A DNA stretch of 64,000 nt from Arcicella lustrica (lineage in GTDB: Bacteria; Bacteroidota; Bacteroidia; Cytophagales; Spirosomataceae), in contig NZ_JAYGIM010000016.1 in NCBI RefSeq assembly GCF_034930985.1, positions 1-64,000 of the forward strand, in the 5' to 3' direction. Every line of letters starts with the position of its first letter. Position 1 is the first letter of the stretch. A program made the translations under genes and the position numbers. Shown piece by piece: positions 35,086-42,689 of the stretch. The notes beneath the pieces were generated by a model. It did no database searches. It saw only the letters and a list, made by a program, of their open reading frames with translations, and had not been told where the DNA came from.

Positions 35086-36123
35086 ATGGAAAATCAAAAT
35101 CCAATTAAAACTTATCTTCCTCGAATAATACTATTTTGTGTTTTAGCAGTAGGTTTATATTTAGGTTATAGTAAATACCAATATGCACAAGCGCATGAGG
35201 ATACAGACAATGCACAAGTAGAAACTTATTTTGTGCCAGTATTACCAAGAATGGCAGGTTATGTAAAGGCTGTCAATGTAAAAGATTATGATGTAGTGAA
35301 AAAAGACGAGTTAATCTTAGAGATTGATTCAGACGAAGCAAAACTAGCTTTAGACGAAATGGAAGCTGATTTATTGCAAGCACAAACAGATGTTGAAAAT
35401 GCGAAAGCAAACATTTCAAATTTGTCGATGACGGTTAAATCAAACGAAGCGAATCTGAAAGCTAATTATTTACGCAAAGAAAAAGCTAGAAAAGATGCAG
35501 ACCGAGATGCAGCTTTGGTTTCGGAAAATGCCATTACTCGTAAACAAGGCGATGATAGTAAATCTGCTTATGAAGTCTTGTCTGCACAGTACGAAGCGGG
35601 TTTGGCGGATATTTCTGCGGTGAAATCAAGAATGCCAATTCTTCAAGCGGCATTACACAAAGCTGAAGCTACTTTGGCAGTGAAAAAAGTGAAAATTGAA
35701 CAACAAAAATTGAAACTTACTTATTCAAAAGTATATGCTCCAACTTCTGGAAGAATCGGAAAGAAAAGCGTAGAAGCAGGTCAATTTATTCAAGCTGGAC
35801 AACCTTTGATGACCATCGTACAAGACACTACTTTCTGGGTAGTAGCAAATTTCAAAGAAACACAAGTAAGTCGTTTGAAAATTGGTGGTGAAGCAGAATT
35901 AAAATTAGATGCTTATCCAAACAGAATTTTAAAGGGAAAAATTATTTCAATTGCAGAATCTACAGGTGCAAAAACATCTTTATTACCTCCTGATAATGCT
36001 TCTGGAAACTTTGTAAAAGTAACGCAACGTGTACCAGTGAAAATTGAAATTCATGATTTAGAAAAAAACAAGGATATTCTAAGAGCTGGTCTTTCATTGG
36101 AAGTAAGTGTTGATGTAAAATAA
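35086..36123 (+). CDS. HlyD/EmrA-type membrane fusion protein
   Basis: A 345-residue periplasmic adaptor. One N-terminal membrane helix (about 11-29), then the biotinyl-lipoyl half-motif (YVKAVNVKDYDVVKKDELILEIDS), a long coiled-coil hairpin (about 85-200, rich in A/K/E), the second half-motif (APTSGRIGKKSVEAGQFIQAGQPLM) and a beta-barrel region (FKETQVSRLKIGGEAELKLDAYP). It bridges the inner-membrane MFS pump at 36268 to the TolC-type channel at 37930. First gene of the efflux operon. Confidence 0.93.
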   Translation: MENQNPIKTYLPRIILFCVLAVGLYLGYSKYQYAQAHEDTDNAQVETYFVPVLPRMAGYVKAVNVKDYDVVKKDELILEIDSDEAKLALDEMEADLLQAQTDVENAKANISNLSMTVKSNEANLKANYLRKEKARKDADRDAALVSENAITRKQGDDSKSAYEVLSAQYEAGLADISAVKSRMPILQAALHKAEATLAVKKVKIEQQKLKLTYSKVYAPTSGRIGKKSVEAGQFIQAGQPLMTIVQDTTFWVVANFKETQVSRLKIGGEAELKLDAYPNRILKGKIISIAESTGAKTSLLPPDNASGNFVKVTQRVPVKIEIHDLEKNKDILRAGLSLEVSVDVK

Positions 36124-36141
36124 TAGTGATGGAGTGAATGA

Positions 36142-36236
36142 GTGAGTTAGTGAATTGTGAATTAGTGATTTTAATTTATCTAAACTAATTCAATCAAAGC
36201 TGAAATAATCACTAAATCACTCATTCACTAACTCAC
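36142..36236. repeat. Word-repeat inverted element between efflux genes
   Basis: Perfect 14-bp arms GTGAGTTAGTGAAT (36142-36155) and ATTCACTAACTCAC (36223-36236). Both flanks also repeat short words such as GTGA, GAGT, TTAGTGA and their complements. Lies in the 144-bp gap between the adaptor and pump genes, so any RNA hairpin would sit inside the operon transcript. Confidence 0.65.
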
Positions 36237-36267
36237 AACTAACTGACTCACAAATAAAAAAAGAGAC

Positions 36268-37851
36268 ATGGCTGCTAAAACAGGATTTGCAAAATATATA
36301 ATCGTTATCACGACGGTTACGGCAGCAATCATGGAATTGCTCGATACCACCATCGTGAACGTGGCACTCAATCAAATGGCGGGTTCTTTGGGCTCAACGA
36401 TTGAAGATGTTGCTTGGGTGATTACTTCTTACGCCATTGCCAACGTAATCATCATTCCCATGACGGGATTTTTAGGAGAGTATTTCGGTAGAAAAACCTA
36501 TTACCTTACTTCAATGGTACTTTTTGGAGTAGCTTCCTATTTTTGTGGTGCTTCTGATGGTTTATGGGAATTAGTTTTCTGGCGTTTTATTCAAGGAATT
36601 GGTGGCGGAGCATTACTTTCTACGTCGCAAGCAATTTTATTTGATGCCTTCGACCCAAAAGATAGAGGAATAGCTTCTGGACTTTTTGGGATGGGGATTG
36701 TACTTGGACCAACATTAGGACCAGCTTTAGGCGGTTATATTCTTGAAACGTATAACTGGTCACAAATTTTTTATGTAAATATTCCGATTTGTGCGCTTGC
36801 TACGGTTTTAACACTGATTTATATTGATAGAAAAGAAGGAGAAGGCGAGCGGAAACAAGAAATTAAAATTGATTATATCGGAATTTTACTGCTCATTATC
36901 GGTATTGGTGCATTACAATTTGTATTAGAAAAAGGAGAATCGGAAGACTGGTTTGAATCAAGAATGATTGTTACCGTTAGTTTGATGGCAGCTGTTGGTA
37001 TCATCGGTTTTGTTTGGCATGAACTCCACACCGAACATCCAGTAGTGAATTTAGGCATTTTTAAATATAGAATTTTTGCTTTTTCTACGATGTTCAATTT
37101 GGTTTCAGGTTTAGGTTTGTTTACTTCTGCTTTTGTGTATCCAGTTTTGGTACAAAGAGTAAACGGTTTTACGCCACTTGAAGCTGGGATTTCATTAGTC
37201 GCACCAACGATGGCAGCCGTAATTCTTTTTCCAATAATTGGTAAAAGAATGGGAGCAGGCGCTTCGCCAATTCCTTTTATGATTGCAGGAATTTGCTTTT
37301 TTGTCTTCTTCGGTTTTTACAGTGGAACAGCTACGCCAGACATGGGCAAATGGGATTTTTTCCCGATGCAAATTTGTAGAACCATCGGTATTTCATTATT
37401 ACAATTACCACTCATCAATCAAGCTGTAGCAGGTTTAAAGCCGAAGGAATATCCAGCAGGCATTGCACTTTCGAACATGATTCGTCAACTAGGTGGTGCT
37501 TTTGGAATTGCTTTGGCTAACAACTTTGCTACGAATCGTGCGGCGCAACACCGTTCAGATTTAATGGCAAATATGAGTACCGATAACCCACTTTTCAATG
37601 AAAGAGTAGCCAATGCCACCAAAAATATGATAGCATCAACAGGCGATACTTTCAATGCTGCCGCAATGGCATATAAACAATTAGAAGTTGCGGTAGCTCG
37701 TCAGGCGTATTACTTGGCTTATTTAGATACTTTTAGATTGATTTCCATCTTCTTTATTTGCTTACTTCCTTTTGTGTTTTTACTAAGAACCAAGAAGTTG
37801 TCGCCAGAAGAAGCCGCTGCTATGGCAAAAGCTGCTGCGGAAAGTCATTAA
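36268..37851 (+). CDS. DHA2-family MFS efflux pump (EmrB/QacA type)
   Basis: A 527-residue inner-membrane drug:proton antiporter with about 14 hydrophobic segments. Family motifs visible: motif D1 LDTTIVNVALNQMAGSLG near residue 25, motif A GFLGEYFGRKTYYL near 68-81, the GGGALLSTSQAILFDAF stretch and motif C GLFGMGIVLGPTLGPALGGYI near 142-162. It exports hydrophobic toxic compounds through the HlyD adaptor upstream and the TolC protein downstream. Substrates cannot be told. The C-terminus is alanine-rich (SPEEAAAMAKAAAESH). Confidence 0.94.
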   Translation: MAAKTGFAKYIIVITTVTAAIMELLDTTIVNVALNQMAGSLGSTIEDVAWVITSYAIANVIIIPMTGFLGEYFGRKTYYLTSMVLFGVASYFCGASDGLWELVFWRFIQGIGGGALLSTSQAILFDAFDPKDRGIASGLFGMGIVLGPTLGPALGGYILETYNWSQIFYVNIPICALATVLTLIYIDRKEGEGERKQEIKIDYIGILLLIIGIGALQFVLEKGESEDWFESRMIVTVSLMAAVGIIGFVWHELHTEHPVVNLGIFKYRIFAFSTMFNLVSGLGLFTSAFVYPVLVQRVNGFTPLEAGISLVAPTMAAVILFPIIGKRMGAGASPIPFMIAGICFFVFFGFYSGTATPDMGKWDFFPMQICRTIGISLLQLPLINQAVAGLKPKEYPAGIALSNMIRQLGGAFGIALANNFATNRAAQHRSDLMANMSTDNPLFNERVANATKNMIASTGDTFNAAAMAYKQLEVAVARQAYYLAYLDTFRLISIFFICLLPFVFLLRTKKLSPEEAAAMAKAAAESH

Positions 37852-37929
37852 TATTTTGGAGTTGAGGTTTCGGGTTGTGGAATCATCTTCTCAATTTTTA
37901 ATTCATGAACTTGATTAATTTTTCAAACA

Positions 37930-39264
37930 ATGAAAATCAACAATAATTATATCGCTTCGTTTTTACTTTTTGCCGAAGTATTGGTAGGACAAGAAGTATC
38001 GGCGCAAGAAAAAACCGATGAGACACTCAAACAATTGGTGCGTTCAGCCATTGAGTATGCTCCGAAAATCAAGGAACAGCAACAAATGGTTTCTATTGGT
38101 GATTATCGTACCAAAGTACAAGAATCAGCTTTGAAACCACAGATTCAATCTGAAATTGGAGTAACCCGAATTGACCCAGTTGCCAAAGCTACTTTTGGCA
38201 CGACCAGTTTGCAGTTTCAACCCAATATGAATTACAATGCAAATATTGGTGCAAACTATGTATTGTACGATTGGGGAAAACAAGCTATCAATATCGAGAA
38301 ATCTAAATTAGAAACTGAGCTTTCTAAAACGGGTGTTGAAGGCTTAAAGAACATTTACGCTTATCAAGTAGCCAATTTGTACTACGGGATTATTTACACG
38401 CAAAAAGCGATTGAAGTACAAAAAGAGCAATTGAAATTGGTAGAAGATAATGGTAAAATTATCGGTGACCGATTGAAACAAGGCGATGCTTTGGATTACG
38501 ACCAAGTAACGATTCAGGTAAGATATAAAAATGCTGAAACTCGTTTGTCGGATTTACAAAGTCAATTAGAACGCCAGTATATTTATCTTTCTTCACTCAT
38601 CGGAAAAGATGCTCATGGAGTAATTCCAAACAATGCTGATTTCAGTTTGGGACTAGCATCACTTAGCACTGAAGAAGCTTTGAATCAAGCTCAAAACAGT
38701 AATTTTGATTTAAAAACCTTGAAAGACAGAGATTTGATTGCTGAGCGTGAAGTAAAAATTGCCAAAATGGGTTCCGCACCTTATATCGCTGCGAATGCTT
38801 CTTTGGGCTTGAGAAATGGATATTTACCAAGAATTAACGGAGAAATTCCTCCAATTTCTGATGATTTTAAATTTGGAAGTACTGTAGGTGTGAAATTGAC
38901 AATTCCTGTCTATTCAGGAAATAAAACGGCTCATCAAACTGAAATTGCGAGATTGAATCGTGAAATGTTGAAATACACCGCAGAAGTAACGAATCAGAAT
39001 TTGAAGCGTGATTTAGAAGCGGCTCAGAACGATTATAACACTGCAAAAAACAAATTAGATTTATCTGAACGTAACGTTTTTCAAGCACAATATGCCTTGA
39101 AATTAGCCAACGCTCGTTTTAAAAATGGAGTAATTACCAATGTGGAAATTGAAGCTTCGCAAACGGCTTTAAGAGAAGCGCAACTTACACAGTTACAATA
39201 TCAGTATCAAATGTCGATTGCTCAATTAGAACTTAATCGTTTGACGGGAATCAAATTTTGGTAA
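37930..39264 (+). CDS. TolC family outer-membrane efflux protein
   Basis: A 444-residue outer-membrane factor with signal peptide (1-25, ending VSAQE) and two OEP repeats (about 60-235 and 250-440) that build the trimeric beta-barrel and alpha-helical tunnel. Typical coiled-coil segments are AYQVANLYYGIIYTQKAIEVQKEQLKLVEDNGKIIGDRLKQG and, in the second half, the corresponding NAQYALKLANARFKNGVITNVEIE-like stretch. Completes the tripartite pump with the two genes upstream, all on the plus strand and presumably one transcript. Confidence 0.94.
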   Translation: MKINNNYIASFLLFAEVLVGQEVSAQEKTDETLKQLVRSAIEYAPKIKEQQQMVSIGDYRTKVQESALKPQIQSEIGVTRIDPVAKATFGTTSLQFQPNMNYNANIGANYVLYDWGKQAINIEKSKLETELSKTGVEGLKNIYAYQVANLYYGIIYTQKAIEVQKEQLKLVEDNGKIIGDRLKQGDALDYDQVTIQVRYKNAETRLSDLQSQLERQYIYLSSLIGKDAHGVIPNNADFSLGLASLSTEEALNQAQNSNFDLKTLKDRDLIAEREVKIAKMGSAPYIAANASLGLRNGYLPRINGEIPPISDDFKFGSTVGVKLTIPVYSGNKTAHQTEIARLNREMLKYTAEVTNQNLKRDLEAAQNDYNTAKNKLDLSERNVFQAQYALKLANARFKNGVITNVEIEASQTALREAQLTQLQYQYQMSIAQLELNRLTGIKFW

Positions 39265-39269
39265 ATAAC

Positions 39270-39302
39270 TTGAGACTGACTATCTTGTTTAGTCAGTCTC
39301 AA
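39270..39302 (+). terminator. Strong hairpin between tolC-like and barrel genes
   Basis: Thirteen-bp perfect arms (39270-39282 and 39290-39302; core GAGACTGAC/GTCAGTCTC) with a seven-base loop, 6 bp past the stop. It lacks a U-tract (AAATTC follows), so partial termination or mRNA end protection is more likely than a full stop. Confidence 0.55.
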
Positions 39303-39307
39303 ATTCA

Positions 39308-40429
39308 ATGAAGAAAAAACTACTTTTTTACCTCTTTCTCTCCGCATACTTTCAGGCAAAAGCCTCTGAAACGGATTCTACAAAGCATTCTCAACTCAAA
39401 ATCGTCAAATTTCTTACGGGTCATAAATACCTTACTTCTCCTTTTGTTTTCTATATGCCAGAAACCAGTTGGGTGATTGGTGGAGGAGTAAAACGCTTTT
39501 TTAATGGTGGAGGCGAAGGCGATTCGCTTACTCGTGTGTCAAATACAGCGGTTTTTTTACAATACTCCTTGAACAATCAAATCATGTTCGAGCATAATTA
39601 TCAAATCTTCACGAATAAAGAAAAGTACTATATCGTTGGTTATTATGGTTTTAGCCGTTTTCCAGTACTTTTTTACGGAGTAGGAGCGGAGGCGAAACCC
39701 GAAAATGAAGAAGCCATTACTTATGATTTAATCCGTTTTGATAATTTGACTTACCGAAAAATTGCCAAGCATACTTTTGCAGGTTTGGGTTGGCGATACT
39801 TCAATATGTACAATGTTCGTGGAAAAGTTAATGGTATTTTAGAAAATGGCAATAATGTACTTGGAAGAAACGGTTCAGTCGTTTCTGGTTTAAATGCTTC
39901 TATACAATTTGATAATCGTGATAATGTTTTGACGACTTCAAAAGGCTCTTTTTTGCAATTAGAATATTCAGCCCATGAACGTTGGATGGGAAGTACGCAA
40001 TCTTTTCATCGTTGGCAATTAGATGCTAGAAAGTTTTTGATGCCTTTTTCGCATCGAAAAGATGTGTTGGCTTTTCAAGGTTACGCTTATTTGACAAACG
40101 GAAATGTACCTTTTCACGAACTTGGTTTGTTGGGCGGCGATATGATTATGCGGGGCTATTATGTGGGTTCAAAAAGAGACAAAAGTTTGCTGGCTTTTCA
40201 AACAGAATATCGTTGGCAAGTATTAAACCGTTGGGGAGTAGTTGGTTTTGGTGGTTTAGGTTGGGTAAACGAGCAAGTAAAAGACATGAATATGAACAAT
40301 ATTTTACCAAGTTATGGTGCAGGACTTCGTTTCAAAATTAATCGAAAAGAGAATGTAAATGTTCGGGTTGATTATGGTTTTGGAAACGGACAGCAGAATT
40401 TATATTTCTTTATTGCGGAGGCATTTTAA
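39308..40429 (+). CDS. BamA/TamA-family outer-membrane barrel protein
   Basis: A 373-residue protein with signal peptide (1-20) and a C-terminal Omp85-type 16-strand barrel (Bac_surface_Ag), but no POTRA domains. Barrel signatures include GLNASIQFDNRDNVLTTSKGSFLQLEY, LLGGDMIMRGYYVGSKRDKSLLAFQTEYRW (the RGY/RxG loop-6 type motif) and the aromatic C-terminus LYFFIAEAF. Many POTRA-less Bacteroidota relatives have unknown function. It sits 44 bp after the TolC-like gene, behind a hairpin, so it may be an optional last gene of the efflux operon. Confidence 0.85.
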   Translation: MKKKLLFYLFLSAYFQAKASETDSTKHSQLKIVKFLTGHKYLTSPFVFYMPETSWVIGGGVKRFFNGGGEGDSLTRVSNTAVFLQYSLNNQIMFEHNYQIFTNKEKYYIVGYYGFSRFPVLFYGVGAEAKPENEEAITYDLIRFDNLTYRKIAKHTFAGLGWRYFNMYNVRGKVNGILENGNNVLGRNGSVVSGLNASIQFDNRDNVLTTSKGSFLQLEYSAHERWMGSTQSFHRWQLDARKFLMPFSHRKDVLAFQGYAYLTNGNVPFHELGLLGGDMIMRGYYVGSKRDKSLLAFQTEYRWQVLNRWGVVGFGGLGWVNEQVKDMNMNNILPSYGAGLRFKINRKENVNVRVDYGFGNGQQNLYFFIAEAF

Positions 40430-40447
40430 GTAAGAGTTGTGAATGCA

Positions 40448-40488
40448 ATTTTAGTTCTACAAGATTAGAAATCTCATAGAACTAAAAT
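40448..40488. terminator. Bidirectional hairpin between barrel gene and hmp
   Basis: Twelve-bp perfect arms ATTTTAGTTCTA (40448-40459) and TAGAACTAAAAT (40477-40488), with an extra inner AGATT/AATCT pairing. Lies between the convergent genes. Confidence 0.75.
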
Positions 40489-40514
40489 GAAATAACATCA
40501 ATAATTCACTTTAT

Positions 40515-41717
40515 TTAAGCCAAAGCTTCACTTGGTCCAAAGAATTCATAATGTAATTGCGAAGATGGAATTTCGGCACTTTCTAACATTTGTTTTACAC
40601 TTTTCATAAAACCAACTGGTCCACAGAAGTAATATTCAGCATCTAAAGTTGATAATTTTTCTTTCAAAATATCAATCGTAAGCAAACCTGAAAATTCTTG
40701 AATTCCATCAGTAATGTCTGTACTCAAAGGTTCGTCATACAAACTGATTGTTTGTAAAGAAGGTTTTTGTTTTGCCAGTTTCTGGCTTTTTGCTTTAAAA
40801 GCATGCACCGACGAATTTTTAGCACATTGTACAAAAAGTACTTCATTATCAGCAAAATGGAAAAGCTCCATATACATACTCATTAATGGCGTAATGCCTA
40901 CTCCACCAGCAATTAATACGATTGGCTTTTCCGTTTTTGTCAATATAAATTCACCCGCAGGAATACCCAATTTTACAGTATCGCCAACGTTTAAATGGTC
41001 ATGAAGGAAGTTTGAAACTACTCCATCAGGACTTCCAGTTTCTCTTTTTACTGAAATTCTCAAAGTATTTTGCGTAGGACAACCCGACAAACTATAATTT
41101 CTGGTGTGTAAATGTTCCAAATCTGGAATTTGTACACTTACAGCTACGTACTGTCCGCCTTTGAAACTCGGTATTGCTGAACCATCAACAGGTTTGAAAT
41201 AAAACGAAGTAATAATGCTACTTTCAGCTTCTTTTTTGGTGATTACAAATTCTTTTTGTCCTCTAAAACCACCTTTTTTAGCTTCCGCATTCTGGTACAA
41301 TTGTTCTTCTTTCGTGATAAAAAGTGAGGCCAAATCTCCATAAGCTTCTGCCCAAGCGTCCATAATTTCTGGTGTTGCGGCATCTTGTAATACTTCTTTA
41401 ATGGCTGCCAATAAGTTTGTTCCAACAAGCTGATACATCGCTGGCGTGATGCTTAAACTACTGTGTTTTTGAGTGATTTGCTCTACAGCAGCACTTAAAA
41501 CAGCTAAATTGTCAATGTTTGCAGCATAGGCATAAACGGCATTGGCTAAGGCTTTCGACTGTGTGCCATGTGTTTGATGCGTCATGTTGAAGACATTTTT
41601 TAATTCTGGATGATTTTGAAATAAAAGCTGATAAAACACCTTAGTGATGTTTTCTCCATGAATAGCTAATACTGGTGCTGTTGATTTTACGATTTCAATT
41701 GTTTTTTGACTTGCCAT
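40515..41717 (-). CDS. hmp: Flavohaemoglobin / nitric oxide dioxygenase
   Basis: A 400-residue cytoplasmic enzyme that turns NO and O2 into nitrate with NAD(P)H. Globin domain (1-140): proximal H85 in QITQKHSSL, distal Y29 and Q53. FAD-binding reductase domain (about 150-260; GGQYVAVSVQ, HTRNYSLSG) and NAD domain (about 265-400; IVLIAGGVGITPLMSMY, YFCGPVGFM, and the terminal HYEFFGP). All key residues are intact. An inverted repeat at 41755-41780, 38 bp upstream of the start, is identical in its arms to one at the rrf2-type gene, so NO-responsive repression is likely. Confidence 0.96.
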   Translation of the reverse strand: MASQKTIEIVKSTAPVLAIHGENITKVFYQLLFQNHPELKNVFNMTHQTHGTQSKALANAVYAYAANIDNLAVLSAAVEQITQKHSSLSITPAMYQLVGTNLLAAIKEVLQDAATPEIMDAWAEAYGDLASLFITKEEQLYQNAEAKKGGFRGQKEFVITKKEAESSIITSFYFKPVDGSAIPSFKGGQYVAVSVQIPDLEHLHTRNYSLSGCPTQNTLRISVKRETGSPDGVVSNFLHDHLNVGDTVKLGIPAGEFILTKTEKPIVLIAGGVGITPLMSMYMELFHFADNEVLFVQCAKNSSVHAFKAKSQKLAKQKPSLQTISLYDEPLSTDITDGIQEFSGLLTIDILKEKLSTLDAEYYFCGPVGFMKSVKQMLESAEIPSSQLHYEFFGPSEALA

Positions 41718-41754
41718 GATGGTTTGAGTTAATTTTAAATTACATTATATAAGG

Positions 41755-41780
41755 AATAAAAGACCTTTATATCTTTTATT
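41755..41780 (-). promoter_or_regulatory. Operator upstream of hmp
   Basis: AATAAAAGA (41755-41763), eight bases, TCTTTTATT (41772-41780). The two arms are perfect reverse complements and are identical to those at 42307-42332 in front of the Rrf2-type regulator. It lies where it would cover the hmp promoter, although no exact -7 box is visible. Confidence 0.75.
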
Positions 41781-41823
41781 TGAAAATGAAAAAATTGAAA
41801 TAAGGTTTAAAATTCATGAAATA

Positions 41824-42273
41824 TTAAGCTTGATTTTGTATTGATGTTAAAAAAGTAAGTCCAGAAGTAAGCCCAGTTGCTAATTCTTCTAAGCTTGTAC
41901 TTTCTAGCAATTTTGTAATATCATTTCTGATTTTAGCGAATTGGTTATGAAGCGGACAAGGGTTTTTAGCCGAACAATTTTTAAGTCCGAGTCCGCAACT
42001 GATAAAAATATTATCGCCATCAACAGCTTTCACGATGGCTGAAAGATTTGTAGAACGCATTTTTTCTGGTTGAATTTCAAAACCTCCGTTTGGCCCTTTG
42101 ATAGAATCTACCAAATGATTTTTTGAAAGTACTTGTAAAATTTTAGCCGTAAAAGCCTCTGGCGAAGAGATTTCATGAGCAATTTCTTTTATCCCAACTC
42201 TTTTATTCTCAAGAGATTGGGAAGCGATATAAATGCTCGCTTTAATGGCGTACTCACAAGTTTTTGAAAACAT
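41824..42273 (-). CDS. Rrf2 family regulator, NsrR-like
   Basis: A 149-residue regulator from the ATG at 42273. Winged helix (EYAIKASIYIASQ, then GIKEIAHEISSPEAFTAKILQVLSK and GGFEIQP wing), followed by a cysteine cluster C93-x6-C100-x5-C106 (SCGLGLKNCSAKNPCP) suited to an Fe-S cluster as in NsrR. NsrR senses NO through that cluster and represses hmp, the adjacent gene here. An upstream ATG at 42318 is rejected: the promoter (42289-42318) and operator (42307-42332) would then lie within or across the coding region. The identical operators at both genes support control of hmp and of itself. Confidence 0.93.
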   Translation of the reverse strand: MFSKTCEYAIKASIYIASQSLENKRVGIKEIAHEISSPEAFTAKILQVLSKNHLVDSIKGPNGGFEIQPEKMRSTNLSAIVKAVDGDNIFISCGLGLKNCSAKNPCPLHNQFAKIRNDITKLLESTSLEELATGLTSGLTFLTSIQNQA

Positions 42274-42288
42274 AAAAAAATATTTCTG

Positions 42289-42332
42289 CAAATATAGTGA
42301 CGAAATAATAAAAGACAAAAAACTCTTTTATT
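42289..42332 (-). promoter_or_regulatory. Promoter and operator of the Rrf2-type gene
   Basis: Minus-strand TTG (42318-42316), 19 bp, TATATTTG (42296-42289), an exact promoter 16 bp before the start at 42273. Across the -33 box lies the operator AATAAAAGA (42307-42315), eight bases, TCTTTTATT (42324-42332), the same arms and spacing as at hmp. Confidence 0.8.
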
Positions 42333-42689
42333 TTATTGCTACCGTTGAACGAAAGTAATTAAGGATTTTTAGCAATGTGAGAAGATAATAAACCAAGGAG
42401 AGAAACTTTATGAAAGAGTAATTTCATCAGCCAGATTTACTGAAATTATTTACATCACAAGCCCCAATATTTAAAGAAATAGCCATTAAGTTATTTAATC
42501 TAAATAAAAATTATTTTAATGTTTCCTGCAACGCTTCTTTTCTTTTGTCGGTCATAATGTTTAAACGATTTTGAGTGATAAAGCTTTTTCATTGATTGAT
42601 GTACCGAACCTAACCATTTTAATGTACAGATATTTTGGAAAAACCAGAAAAACTTTTCACTGAAACACCAATATAAAACCTTCTTTCTT
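42333..42689. other. Intergenic region upstream of the beta-helix lipoprotein
   Basis: About 355 bp without an ORF on either strand that I would support. No clear promoter of the TAnnTTTG type and no strong hairpin were seen. The region is ordinary A/T-rich sequence. Confidence 0.5.

Noticed and set aside
41779..42318. Upstream ATG at 42318 as start of the Rrf2-type protein
   Set aside because: It would put the consensus promoter and the operator inside or across the coding sequence, and the family begins at MFSKTCEYA.
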